DNA of 64,000 nt from Serinibacter arcticus (GTDB taxonomy: Bacteria > Actinomycetota > Actinomycetes > Actinomycetales > Beutenbergiaceae), in assembly GCF_003121705.1 (NCBI RefSeq), contig NZ_PYHR01000002.1, forward strand, positions 2,046,001 to 2,110,000. The letters are read 5' to 3'. Within the stretch, counting starts at the first letter, position 1; every line of letters begins with the position of its first letter. The notes under the pieces were generated by a model. It was not told the origin of the DNA. It searched no databases and worked only from the letters and a program-made list of their open reading frames with translations. This document shows, one piece after another, positions 36,241 to 44,658 of this stretch. Made by a program: the position numbers and the translations under genes.

Positions 36241-38781
36241 TCACCCGTGCGAACGGTCGACCAGACTCGTCAGGCGGGCGACGACGGCCGCCTCCTCCCA
36301 CCCCGGGACCCCCACCTTGCGGTAGATCTGACGCAGCTGGGTCTTGATCGTATTCGGCGAGACGAAGAGCCGCTCGGCGAGCGCGCGCACGTCGGGCGTG
36401 GCTCCGAGCGCGCCCAGGGCGTCGAGCACGACGACCTCACGGGAGGACAGCTGCTGGACCACCTGGGGGACGACCAGGCGCCCGAACCTCGCCTCCAGGT
36501 CGGCGACGAACCCCGCAGCCGTCGGGTCGAGCGTCAACGTGCGCATCTGGCGCAACAGCTGGACCGTCGTCGTCCGGCCGTGGCGCGCGAAGGGAACGAG
36601 CGTGCCCGTCCGGGTCGCGAGCGCCAGCGCCCGGACCAGGGAGGCGTCGGAGGACGCCCGGTGCCCCAGATCCCGTTCCACCAGCGAGTGGAGCACGAGT
36701 GCCCACACGGAGTGCCGACCGGCGTACAGCCGCGGGTCCGTCACGACCCCACCGAGCACCGCCGCCGCCTCCTCGAGCCGGCCCGACTCCCACAGCAGCC
36801 GCGCGTGCACGCGGTGCTCGAACGTGAAGTGCGGGGGTCCCCCGCCCACGGCGGCGGCCTCGTCCAGGTCCCCGCGGGCCGTGAGGAGCTCCACCCGGTA
36901 GGAGCGCAGGAGGCTCCGCTCGTACGCGGAGAACCGACGTCGCCCCGTGGCTGCGGCGAACACGTCGAGCTGGGTGAGGGCCGCATCCTCCGTCCCGGTC
37001 ACGAGGCCCAGAACGGTCTCGAGGTTCAGCCTGAGCACCTCGACGACGAGCGGGTCGCGGTCCGGCTCCGCCCCGACCGGACCGAAGCCCGTGCGCAGCT
37101 CGGCGGCCGACTCGTCGGTGCGGAGCTGAGCGAGCTGCCGGTAGGCCCGCCCGTAGCTGCGCAGCCGTGGCAGCGGGATCGCCTCGAGGCTTCCTTCGTC
37201 CCCGCGCGCGGTCATGGCGGCGGGAACGCCGACGGTCCCGGCCACGAACTCGCCCCCGGCGCGCGCCAGCAGCGTCGCCAGGCTGCCCTCGGGCAGCGCG
37301 GCCGCCGAGCGCAGCGCCACCTGGGCCCCCGGGTAGTCACCGGTCGCCAGGTGGGCGAAGGCGAGCTGGGTCAGGACTCCCGCCCGGAGCACGGGATCGT
37401 CGACGTCACGTCCCTCCGCCGCCGCGCCCGCCAGCCGCGCCAGCGACTCCGCGTGGTCGCCGTCGACCCGGGCGATCACTCCGAGCACGAGCTCGGCCAC
37501 CACCTTCTCCCGAGGGCCGAGCGCGACGGACGACGTCTCGGCACGCTCCACGAGACCGAGCGCGCGGCGGACCTGGGCCGGCTCCACCACCCCGGGATGA
37601 CCGGTGTGGGTGAGGTCCACGAGGGATCGCGCGACCGCCAGCGCCAGGGGCGGCCGGTCCCGGAGCTCGGCATCGGTGAAGAGCCGACCGAGAAGCCCGG
37701 CGTCCAGGCGGTCAACGGTCGCGACGTCGGCGGCGAGGAGTCGGGCGAGAGCCTCGCGCTCGCCGTGCTCGACGAGCACTCCCACGGCCCGGTCGGGACG
37801 GTCGACGGCCCACAGCACCCGGGCGAGGTCCTGGGTGTGGCTCGACCCGTCGGGACCGCTCGGGGCAGGCCCCGCGAGGGTCAGCAACGCCCGCAGCGAC
37901 GGCGTGACGGCGACGTCGCCCTCACTGCCGACGGGTGAGAGGAGTCGGGACTCGAGGAGGTCGCGGAGCCCGGTCGGCACTCCGACGTCCCGCGACAGCA
38001 CGGTCACGGCTGCGGCGGGAACCTGGGGCGCGAGCGCGGCCCGCAGGAGCACCACGGCCAGCTCCGGGGTGGCGAGATCCTCGAGACCCACCTGGGCGAC
38101 GAGCTCCGCGGTCGCCGTCGTCGCCTCATCCAGCCGGCGCCGGAAGCTCCCTCCGGCGGGTCGGGGGGCGGGATCACCCGGTCCGTCCGTCGCGTCCTCG
38201 TCCTCCTCACGGACAAGACGGTCGACGAGGCGACTCACGACGGCGACCCAGCCGCCCGTCGCCTGGTGGATCGCCCAGGCGTCCTCATCGTCCATCACGA
38301 CCCCGCGCAGCGTGGCGAGCTGCCGGATCTCCGGAGGCGTGAGGTGGAAGGTGACGGGCCTGAGCACACGCGGAGCCGCGATCCCGACCTCGGCCAGCCG
38401 AGCCAGGTCCCTCGACGGCGACGCCGTGCCGCGCACCACCACGACCACCCGACCGTCCCGCGGCCCCGAGGCCGCCAGCAGCCTCGCCACCAGGGCGGTC
38501 AGGTCGGGGCGCTCGACGCCGAGCCCGACGACGACCGGTCCGTCGTCGACCTCCCCCACGAGGCGCGTCGCCTCGGCGACGATCTGCTCGCCGTCGAGCC
38601 GAGGATGCGGGGGGACCCACGGGAACCCGGTCGACTCCGACCACTGCTCCAGGGCCGTCGTCCGGCCGAGACCGGCGGGTCCGCTCAGCAGGACGACCGA
38701 CGAGTCGACGGCGTCCGAGAGCTCGGCGAGCAGCCGCGGACGCGGGAGCGGGGGGAAGGCGGAACGGCTGCCACGGGGCAT
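36241..38781 (-). CDS. MalT/LAL-like LuxR-family transcriptional regulator
   Basis: An 846-residue protein of the same architecture as its neighbour. A P-loop-like motif GPAGLGRTT lies near residues 34-42; the catalytic lysine of a canonical Walker A is replaced by arginine. A winged-helix/TPR-like helical middle follows. The C-terminal LuxR helix-turn-helix covers about residues 783-830 (LSSREVVVLDALGALG, RALAERLFVSPNTIKTQLRQIYRKVGV). MalT-type proteins are ATP- and ligand-controlled activators. The gene is transcribed in the same direction as the 33253-35718 regulator but separated from it by a 522-bp spacer. Two such regulators next to giant surface proteins suggest controlled fibril expression, which is inference. 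Confidence 0.87.
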   Translation of the reverse strand: MPRGSRSAFPPLPRPRLLAELSDAVDSSVVLLSGPAGLGRTTALEQWSESTGFPWVPPHPRLDGEQIVAEATRLVGEVDDGPVVVGLGVERPDLTALVARLLAASGPRDGRVVVVVRGTASPSRDLARLAEVGIAAPRVLRPVTFHLTPPEIRQLATLRGVVMDDEDAWAIHQATGGWVAVVSRLVDRLVREEDEDATDGPGDPAPRPAGGSFRRRLDEATTATAELVAQVGLEDLATPELAVVLLRAALAPQVPAAAVTVLSRDVGVPTGLRDLLESRLLSPVGSEGDVAVTPSLRALLTLAGPAPSGPDGSSHTQDLARVLWAVDRPDRAVGVLVEHGEREALARLLAADVATVDRLDAGLLGRLFTDAELRDRPPLALAVARSLVDLTHTGHPGVVEPAQVRRALGLVERAETSSVALGPREKVVAELVLGVIARVDGDHAESLARLAGAAAEGRDVDDPVLRAGVLTQLAFAHLATGDYPGAQVALRSAAALPEGSLATLLARAGGEFVAGTVGVPAAMTARGDEGSLEAIPLPRLRSYGRAYRQLAQLRTDESAAELRTGFGPVGAEPDRDPLVVEVLRLNLETVLGLVTGTEDAALTQLDVFAAATGRRRFSAYERSLLRSYRVELLTARGDLDEAAAVGGGPPHFTFEHRVHARLLWESGRLEEAAAVLGGVVTDPRLYAGRHSVWALVLHSLVERDLGHRASSDASLVRALALATRTGTLVPFARHGRTTTVQLLRQMRTLTLDPTAAGFVADLEARFGRLVVPQVVQQLSSREVVVLDALGALGATPDVRALAERLFVSPNTIKTQLRQIYRKVGVPGWEEAAVVARLTSLVDRSHG

Positions 38782-38901
38782 GGAAACGGGTCCTCACAAG
38801 ACGGCGACATCTGGTTGTCCCCGCTCGAGCGGCACGGGCGCCGCTGATCCCCGGGGCCAGTATGCCCGCGTGCCGGAGTCTCGGCACGTCGGCGAACCGA
38901 C

Positions 38902-40104
38902 CTAGCCGTCCCCGAGCACCCCCGCCACCGTCACGCCCTCGTCGATGAACCGGTTGTCGTACAGCGCCGTCGGATCGACGTCGGCATCGGCCGGCAGCGA
39001 GCCGGTCGCCTGGAGGACGGGCACGAAGGTCTCGACCGTCTCGGCCACCCGGTCGCCGTCGATCATCCCGAAGACGCCCGAGGCGGGGTCGTCGAAGACG
39101 AGGTCGTCGCCGAGCTGCGTCTCGACCGAGAACGCCGCCGCCTCCGCCGAGTAGGTCCAGGACGTCTGGTACTGCTCGACCAGGTCGACGATGAGTGCGT
39201 TCGTGCGCTCCGGCTCGGCGAGGAAGTCGAGCTGCGAGCGCTGCAGGATCGGCACGAGTCGCTCGAGGCAGTCGGCCTCACCCTCGACGTCGGCCTCGCG
39301 CACCGTGATCGGCTCGGGGTAGATCGAGTACCCGAGCTCGTGCAGGTACTGGAACGCGACCGGCTTCATCCACTGCGCGATCTCGTTCTCGTACACGAAC
39401 GGCTCGTTCGTGCCGAAGCCCTGCTGCATGATCGACGGATCGGTCACGAACCGCTGCGGCGTGCCCTCGTAGGACGTGTCGATCTGGTCCATCGACACGA
39501 TCCCCTGGTCCGAGAGCAGCGACGGGATGATCTCGCCGCCGGTGACGATCGTCGCGCCGGAGGCGGCGACGTCGGCGATGGTCTCGGCGCCGGGGTGGCT
39601 GGCGGGGTCCCACATGTAGATCTGCGGCGACAGCGTGAGCTGGCTCGTGACGGCGACGACGGGGCGTCCGTCCGCGGCGGCCTGGATCGACTGGTCGGTG
39701 TTCACCGCGCCGACGAGGATGTCGGTGTCGAGGTAGAGCAGGTCGCTGACGCGCTGGAACCCGACGTTCGGGCCCCCGGCCCTGACCTCGATCTCCACCC
39801 CGGTGTCCACGCCCTGCGCGACCAGCGGCCCGCGCACGGCCTTGATGTCGTTGTCGACGACGTAGCCGTTGCCGACCAGCTCGTACATCGCGCCGTGCTC
39901 GGACTGGGGCTGCCAGTCCTGCTGCATCACCACCGTGGCGGGACACACATCGGCGAGGTCGAGGGCGGAACCGGCCTCGGCGGCGGGGGCGTCGGAGCCG
40001 CTCCCCTCGCCGTCGCCACCCGCGGAGGTGGGCGCACAGGCGGACAGGAGGGTCGCCGTCGCGACGACGAGGGCAAGGGTGGGGGCAGCGAGTCTGGGGG
40101 TCAT
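38902..40104 (-). CDS. ABC transporter substrate-binding lipoprotein, NMT1/THI5-like
   Basis: A 400-residue lipoprotein with signal peptide and lipobox L-S-A-C (cysteine near residue 23), then a Gly/Asp/Ala-rich linker. The fold reads as an NMT1/THI5-like binding protein (DWQPQSEHGAMYELVGNG, then VEIRAGG-like VEVRAGGPNVGF, and repeated helix-strand units). That family binds thiamine pyrimidine precursors, nitrate, taurine or related small molecules. The ATG at 40104 was chosen because it precedes the signal peptide. The permease and ATPase of the same importer are encoded on the same strand beyond the divergent pdxY gene (41221-42809). The ligand is not determined; a vitamin B1 or B6 precursor is suggested by the context. 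Confidence 0.85.
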   Translation of the reverse strand: MTPRLAAPTLALVVATATLLSACAPTSAGGDGEGSGSDAPAAEAGSALDLADVCPATVVMQQDWQPQSEHGAMYELVGNGYVVDNDIKAVRGPLVAQGVDTGVEIEVRAGGPNVGFQRVSDLLYLDTDILVGAVNTDQSIQAAADGRPVVAVTSQLTLSPQIYMWDPASHPGAETIADVAASGATIVTGGEIIPSLLSDQGIVSMDQIDTSYEGTPQRFVTDPSIMQQGFGTNEPFVYENEIAQWMKPVAFQYLHELGYSIYPEPITVREADVEGEADCLERLVPILQRSQLDFLAEPERTNALIVDLVEQYQTSWTYSAEAAAFSVETQLGDDLVFDDPASGVFGMIDGDRVAETVETFVPVLQATGSLPADADVDPTALYDNRFIDEGVTVAGVLGDG

Positions 40105-40206
40105 GAGGTGGATCCGTTTCGGGCTCTGGGGAACCAGCCGGTGGTTCCTGGCGATTTCAGCGGCAACGCGAATCGTACGCGCGCGAGGGAGGAATACCCT
40201 GTCGGG
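40105..40206. promoter_or_regulatory. Divergent promoter region between binding protein and pdxY
   Basis: The + strand has TACCCT (40195-40200), 6 bases before the GTG of pdxY, indicating a leaderless pdxY mRNA. On the - strand TACGAT (about 40174-40179) is a candidate -10 for the lipoprotein gene, leaving a leader of about 65 bases. The two promoters overlap, so their use may be mutually linked. Confidence 0.5.
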
Positions 40207-41058
40207 GTGAAGATCCTCTCGATCCAGTCCTCCGTCGCCTACGGCCACGTCGGCAACTCCGCCGCGGTCTTCCCGCTCCAGCGCATCGGCGTCGAGGTGC
40301 TGCCCGTCTACACGGTGCACTTCTCCAACCACACCGGCTACGGCGCGTGGCGCGGTCCGCTGCTCGCGCCCGAGGACGTGCGCGCCGTCATCACGGGTAT
40401 CGAGGAGCGCGGCGTGCTCGGCCAGATCGACGCGGTGCTCTCGGGCTACCAGGGCGGCGAGGGCATCGGCGACGTGATCCTCGACGCCGTCGCGCGCGTC
40501 AAGGCCGCCAACCCGGACGCGATCTACGCGTGCGACCCCGTGATGGGCAACGCGAAGTCCGGCTGCTTCGTGGCACCGGCGATCCCCGAGCTGCTGCGCG
40601 ACCGCGTGGTCCCGGCGGCCGACATCATCACGCCGAACCAGTTCGAGCTCGGCTTCCTCACGCGGACGGAGCCGCTGTCGCTGGAGTCGACCCTCGAGTC
40701 CGTGGACGCGGCCCGCGCGATGGGCCCCTCCACGGTGCTGGTGACGAGCGTGGAGCGTCCCGACCGCCCCGAGGGCACCATCGAGATGCTCGCCGTGACG
40801 CCCGACGGCGCGTGGATCGTTCAGACGCCGCTCATCCCGTTCAAGGCGAACGGCTCCGGGGACGTGACGGCGGCGCTGTTCACCGCGCACTACCGCCGCA
40901 CGGGTGACGCGGCCGACGCGCTGGCCCGCACGACGTCGTCGGTCTTCGACCTCCTGCAGGACACCTACGACTCGGGCGAGCGCGAGCTGCGCCTGGTCGA
41001 GTCGCAGGAGTACTACGCCCACCCGCGGATGCAGTTCGAGGTCACGCAGGTCCGCTGA
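40207..41058 (+). CDS. pdxY: Pyridoxal kinase
   Basis: A 283-residue ribokinase-fold kinase that phosphorylates pyridoxal to pyridoxal 5'-phosphate with ATP. Motifs of the PdxY/PdxK family are clear: ILSIQSSVAYGHVGNSAAVFP at the N-terminus, VHFSNHTGYG, the LSGYQGG loop, CDPVMGN, TPNQFELGFLT and the C-terminal anion-hole segment KANGSGDVTAALF with the catalytic aspartate. The GTG start lies 6 bases after a TACCCT -10 box, and the protein starts at the conserved beta strand, so the start is well supported. It is flanked by an importer for a vitamin-like molecule, whose parts lie on both sides on the opposite strand. Confidence 0.93.
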   Translation: MKILSIQSSVAYGHVGNSAAVFPLQRIGVEVLPVYTVHFSNHTGYGAWRGPLLAPEDVRAVITGIEERGVLGQIDAVLSGYQGGEGIGDVILDAVARVKAANPDAIYACDPVMGNAKSGCFVAPAIPELLRDRVVPAADIITPNQFELGFLTRTEPLSLESTLESVDAARAMGPSTVLVTSVERPDRPEGTIEMLAVTPDGAWIVQTPLIPFKANGSGDVTAALFTAHYRRTGDAADALARTTSSVFDLLQDTYDSGERELRLVESQEYYAHPRMQFEVTQVR

Positions 41059-41066
41059 CCCGCTAC

Positions 41067-41220
41067 CTCGAGGGGGTAGTTGCCGCCCCTCGAGGGGGTA
41101 GTTGCCGCCCCTCGAGGGGGTAGTTGCCGCCCCTCGAGGGGGTAGTTGCCGCCCCTCGCGGGGGTAGTTGCCGCCCCTCGCGGGGGTGGTTGCCGCCCCT
41201 CGCGGGGGTGGTTCCAGCCG
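41067..41220. repeat. Seven tandem 22-bp repeats between converging genes
   Basis: Seven contiguous units of 22 bases, starting at 41067, 41089, 41111, 41133, 41155, 41177 and 41199. The first four are CTCGAGGGGGTAGTTGCCGC plus CC and are identical. Units 5-7 change CTCGAG to CTCGCG; unit 6 and 7 change TAG to TGG; unit 7 ends CCAGCCG and abuts the permease stop codon. Each junction forms the palindrome CCCCTCGAGGGG. There are no spacers, so this is not a CRISPR array. Confidence 0.95.
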
Positions 41221-42027
41221 TCAGCGCCCCGCGGGCGACCCGTACCAGCGCCCGACGACGGCCCGGTCCAGCGCCGCGAACACCGAGAACACGACCACGC
41301 CGAACAGCGCCGTCAGCCCGACGGCGGTCAGCAGCGCCTCCATGTTGAGCCGCAGCGTGTAGACCCGCAGCAGCCCGCCGATCCCGACGTCGCCCTGCTG
41401 GAAGAAGAAGTCGCCGACGATCGCGCCGATCACGCTGAGCCCGGCCGCCGTCCGCAGCCCGGTGAACACGGACGGCACGGCGGCCGGCGCCTGCAGCTTC
41501 GTCAGCCGCTGCCACCGCGTCGCACGCGCCAGCGTGAAGAGGTCGTGCGAGGCCCGGCTGGGGGCCGACGTCAGGCCGAAGAAGGTGTTCGAGATGACGG
41601 GGAAGATCGCGATGATCACCGCCACCACCACGCGCGCCGGGATCCCGTACCCGAACCAGATCCCGATCAGCGGGGTGAGCGCGAGGATCGGCACGGTCTG
41701 CAGGATGACGGCGTAGGGGTACAGGATCCGCTCGGCCCACCGCGACTGCGCCATCACCACGGCCCAGGCGAGACCGATCACGACGGCGAGCGCCAGTCCC
41801 AGCAGCGCCACCAGACTGGTGCGACCCAGGGCCGCGAGCATGGGCTGCATGATCGTCGGGTTCCCGAGGGTCGCGAGAACCTCGTGCGGCGGGGGCAGCA
41901 GGAACCGGCGCTCGGGGCTGAGCACGACGAGGCTGACGAACGTCCAGATCACACCGATGCCGGCGAGCGCCGCGAGCACGGAGAGGATCTGGGTGGCCCA
42001 GCCGGGCAACCCCCGACGGCGCGTCAC
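41221..42027 (-). CDS. ABC transporter permease (ThiX/SsuC/TauC type)
   Basis: A 268-residue permease of the binding-protein-dependent family used by nitrate, sulfonate and thiamine-precursor importers. About six hydrophobic segments are visible, with the dipeptide-loop-like EAA region near residues 160-190 (RASHDLFTLARATRWQRLTKLQAPAAVPSVFTGLR in outline). The GTG start at 42027 has GAGGAGG 5 bases upstream and overlaps the TGA of the ATPase gene, so the pair is coupled. The longer open frame upstream is readthrough of the ATPase gene. With 42024-42809 and 38902-40104 it makes a complete importer. Confidence 0.88.
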   Translation of the reverse strand: MTRRRGLPGWATQILSVLAALAGIGVIWTFVSLVVLSPERRFLLPPPHEVLATLGNPTIMQPMLAALGRTSLVALLGLALAVVIGLAWAVVMAQSRWAERILYPYAVILQTVPILALTPLIGIWFGYGIPARVVVAVIIAIFPVISNTFFGLTSAPSRASHDLFTLARATRWQRLTKLQAPAAVPSVFTGLRTAAGLSVIGAIVGDFFFQQGDVGIGGLLRVYTLRLNMEALLTAVGLTALFGVVVFSVFAALDRAVVGRWYGSPAGR

Positions 42028-42809
42028 GACGCCTCCTCGAGCAGGCGGGAGACGTGCCCGGTGAGCTCCGCGAACTCGGCGGTGTAGCGCACCTCGGGCG
42101 AGCGCGGGTGCTCCCACGGAACCGGCACCTCGGCCGCGATCGTGCCGGGTCCCATCACGAGGACGCGGTCGGAGAGGTAGACCGCCTCGGAGACGGAGTG
42201 CGTGATGAACAGCGCCCCGAACCGTCGGGCGGCGAACAGGTCCTGCAGCAGCGTCTGGAGGTGGAGCCGCGTGATCTCGTCCAGCGCGCCGAACGGCTCG
42301 TCGAAGAGCGCCAGCTCCGGCTCCGAGACCAGCGCTCGGGCGATCGAGACGCGCATCCGCATCCCGCCAGACAGCTGGCGCGGATGCTTCGCGGTGGCGT
42401 CGGCGAGCCCGACGGCGTCGAGCCCCGCCAGCGCCCGCGCGCGCCGCTCCTCGCGCGGGAGGCCGCGCAGCTCGCCCACGAGCTCGACGTTGCGCAGCGC
42501 GGTGCGCCACTCCAGCAGGGTCGGGTCCTGGAAGACGAACGACGTCGTCGCGTCGGCCGCGACGGTCAGCTCACCCTCCGTGGGCGCGAGGAGGCCGGCC
42601 GCGAGGCGCAGGATCGTCGTCTTGCCGCAGCCCGACGGGCCGACCAGCGTGACGAGCTCGCCCGGCGCGACCGCGAGGTCGATGCCCGTCAGCGCGCGGG
42701 TGCCGTCCTCGAACACCATGCCCACGCCGTCGAGCCGGAGGGCGGGAGGGCCGGAGATCCCTCGGGGTCCGGGCGGCCCGGACGTCGCGGCAGCGGGCTC
42801 GATCGGCAC
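42024..42809 (-). CDS. ABC transporter ATP-binding protein (ThiZ/SsuB/TauB type)
   Basis: A 261-residue ATPase. Walker A GPSGCGKTT, Q-loop FVFQDPTLLEW, signature LSGGMRMRVSIARAL, Walker B LALFDEPFGALDE and the switch histidine FITHSVSEA are all present. The VFQDPTLLEW and ARALV-type sequences match the nitrate/sulfonate/thiamine-precursor subfamily. GTG at 42809 is preferred over upstream starts because TACGCT (42816-42821 on the - strand) ends 6 bases before it, which suits leaderless transcription; the upstream extension is low-complexity. It couples to the permease by a GTGA overlap. Confidence 0.88.
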   Translation of the reverse strand: MPIEPAAATSGPPGPRGISGPPALRLDGVGMVFEDGTRALTGIDLAVAPGELVTLVGPSGCGKTTILRLAAGLLAPTEGELTVAADATTSFVFQDPTLLEWRTALRNVELVGELRGLPREERRARALAGLDAVGLADATAKHPRQLSGGMRMRVSIARALVSEPELALFDEPFGALDEITRLHLQTLLQDLFAARRFGALFITHSVSEAVYLSDRVLVMGPGTIAAEVPVPWEHPRSPEVRYTAEFAELTGHVSRLLEEAS

Positions 42810-42815
42810 GGGGTC

Positions 42816-42821
42816 AGCGTA
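42816..42821 (-). promoter_or_regulatory. -10 box for a leaderless ABC ATPase transcript
   Basis: TACGCT on the - strand matches the TANNNT actinobacterial -10 pattern and leaves 6 bases to the GTG at 42809. No clear -35 element was identified, which is usual for this class. Confidence 0.5.
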
Positions 42822-42837
42822 ACCGCGCCGCGCGACC

Positions 42838-42884
42838 GCGCCCCTGTGGTCGCGAATCCGCCCGGATCGCGACCACAAGGGCGC
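42838..42884. repeat. Long inverted repeat in the divergent spacer
   Basis: Left arm 42838-42860 and right arm 42863-42884 pair over about 21 positions with one mismatch (42844/42878) and one bulged A (near 42856). The stem contains TGTGGTCGCGA and its complement. The motif CACAAGG next to GTCGCG recurs at 42905-42911. It lies between divergent genes, so it is more likely an operator or REP-like element than a terminator. Confidence 0.65.
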
Positions 42885-42970
42885 CGTCGCCACGCCTCCC
42901 CAGCCACAAGGTCGCGGCCACCATCCGCCGTTGCGGACACGGGTCCGGCCCGGGCGTCCCGTCCGCCACC

Positions 42971-43915
42971 ATGGACCCCGTGACGACCCCACCACCCGCG
43001 CTCGCGATCGCCCATGGCGGCGGCGGCACGGGCGTCGGCGCGCTCATGGTCGTCGGCAGCTGCGTCTCGCTGCAGTTCGGCGCCGCGTTCGCCGCCCAGC
43101 TGTTCCCCGTGCTCGGCCCCGGCGGCACCACGCTCCTGCGCCTCGGGATCGCCGCGATCGTCCTGCTCGCCGTCTTCCGGCCCCGCGTGCGCACCTGGGC
43201 GCGCGCGCAGTGGTTGGCCGTCGGCGCCCTCGGTCTCGCGCTCGCCGGCATGAACGGGGCGTTCTACGCCTCGATCGCGCGCATCCCGCTCGGCATCGCC
43301 GTCACGATCGAGTTCCTCGGCCCCCTCGTGCTCGCGGCCGCGCTCACGCGGCGCTGGCGCGACACGGTCTGGGTGCTCGTCGCGGGCGCCGGCATCGTGG
43401 CGCTGGGCCTGGGCCATCCCGGCGAGAGCGACGGCGGCGACGGCCCCGTCGGCGGCCTCGACCCGGTCGGCGTCGTCCTCGCCCTGGTCGCCGCCGCCTT
43501 CTGGGCCGCCTACATCCTCGCCAACGCCCGGGTCAGCGCTCGCGTCCCGGGGATGGGCGGACTCGCCGTCGCCATGGTGGTCGCGACGGCGGCGGTCGCC
43601 CCGCTCGGTGGCGGTGCGGTCGGCGTCGTGACCGAACCGCACCTGCTCCTCATCGCCGCCGGCACCGCCGCGCTGGCCTCGGTCATCCCCTACACGCTCG
43701 AGCTCGCGGCCCTGCGGCGCCTGCCGGCCCGCGCGTTCAGCATCCTGCTGAGCCTCGAACCGGCGGTCGCGTGCCTCGCGGGGTTCCTCCTGCTGTCCCA
43801 GACGCTGACCTGGGTGCAGGCGCTCGCCGTCGCCGTCGTGGTCGCGGCGAGCGTCGGCTCGACGCTCTCCTCCCGCGGCAATCCGCCGACCCCACCCACC
43901 CCCGTCACGCCCTGA
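42971..43915 (+). CDS. EamA/DMT-family transporter (RhtA-like exporter)
   Basis: A 314-residue membrane protein with about ten hydrophobic segments in two EamA halves (roughly residues 25-150 and 165-300). The first half has AAFAAQLFPVLGPGGTTLLR and the IPLGIAVTIEFLGPL segment seen in RhtA-like threonine/homoserine exporters; the second has VIPYTLELAALRRLPARAFSILLSLEPAVA, a strong family signature. Start is ATG at 42971 or GTG at 42980. Its 3' end overlaps the 3' end of the convergent thiamine ATPase gene by 11 bases, so there is no terminator between them. Confidence 0.88.
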   Translation: MDPVTTPPPALAIAHGGGGTGVGALMVVGSCVSLQFGAAFAAQLFPVLGPGGTTLLRLGIAAIVLLAVFRPRVRTWARAQWLAVGALGLALAGMNGAFYASIARIPLGIAVTIEFLGPLVLAAALTRRWRDTVWVLVAGAGIVALGLGHPGESDGGDGPVGGLDPVGVVLALVAAAFWAAYILANARVSARVPGMGGLAVAMVVATAAVAPLGGGAVGVVTEPHLLLIAAGTAALASVIPYTLELAALRRLPARAFSILLSLEPAVACLAGFLLLSQTLTWVQALAVAVVVAASVGSTLSSRGNPPTPPTPVTP

Positions 43916-44657
43916 GCGGCACCCCGAGGAACCCGGCCACCTCGGCGCTCGCGGGCGCCGCGCGGAGCACGTCCGGCGTCGCCACCTGGGCCAGCCGCCC
44001 CTCCAGCATCACGGCCACGCGGTCGGCCACGGTGAACGCCTCCGTGTGGTCGTGCGTCACGTACAGCGCGGTCGTCCCGGCCGCGCGCAGCACCCGTCCG
44101 AGCTCCCCGACCAGCTCCTCGCGCAGCCGACGGTCGAGCGAGGACAGCGGCTCGTCGAGCAGCAGCAGCCGCGGCGACGGCGCGAGCGATCGCGCGAGCG
44201 CCACCCGCTGCGCCTGACCGCCCGACAGCGTCGCGATCGCGCGGCGCTCGTAGCCCGCCAGCCCGACCAGCTCCAGCATCGCCTCGACGCGGGAGGCCCG
44301 TACCGCCCTCGACGCACCCCACTCCGTCCCGCGCAGCCCGTACGCGACGTTCCCCGCGACGTCGCGGTGCGGGAAGAGCTGCCCGTCCTGGAACATCAGC
44401 CCGAACCCGCGGCGGTGCGTCGGCACGCGGGTGAGGTCCTCGCCGTCCCACGCCACCGACCCCGCCGTGAGCGGCTCCAGGCCGGCGATCGCGCGCAGCA
44501 GGCTGGACTTGCCGCAGCCCGACGGTCCGAGCAGCGCGAGCACCTCACCGCCCGCGATGGCGAGGTCGACGCCGTCGACGGCCGTGGTCGCCCGCGTCCC
44601 CTCCCCGTAGCGCACGACGGCGTCGCGCACGCTCAGCCCCGACTCCTGACCGCCCAT
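43905..44657 (-). CDS. thiQ: Thiamine ABC transporter ATP-binding protein
   Basis: A 250-residue ATPase with Walker A GPSGCGKSS, Q-loop LMFQDGQLFPH, signature LSGGQAQRVALARSL, Walker B LLLLDEPLSSLD and switch YVTHDHTEA. The Q-loop and DHTEAFTVADRVAVM region resemble the Fe/thiamine/spermidine class. It is the last gene of an operon that begins with a TPP riboswitch and a thiamine-binding lipoprotein, which fixes the substrate as thiamine or a close derivative. Only one base separates it from the permease stop upstream. Confidence 0.88.
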   Translation of the reverse strand: MGGQESGLSVRDAVVRYGEGTRATTAVDGVDLAIAGGEVLALLGPSGCGKSSLLRAIAGLEPLTAGSVAWDGEDLTRVPTHRRGFGLMFQDGQLFPHRDVAGNVAYGLRGTEWGASRAVRASRVEAMLELVGLAGYERRAIATLSGGQAQRVALARSLAPSPRLLLLDEPLSSLDRRLREELVGELGRVLRAAGTTALYVTHDHTEAFTVADRVAVMLEGRLAQVATPDVLRAAPASAEVAGFLGVPLRA

Positions 44658-44658
44658 G

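Noticed and set aside
41067-41220. CRISPR array
   Set aside because: The 22-bp units are contiguous with no unique spacers, and no cas gene is in the window.
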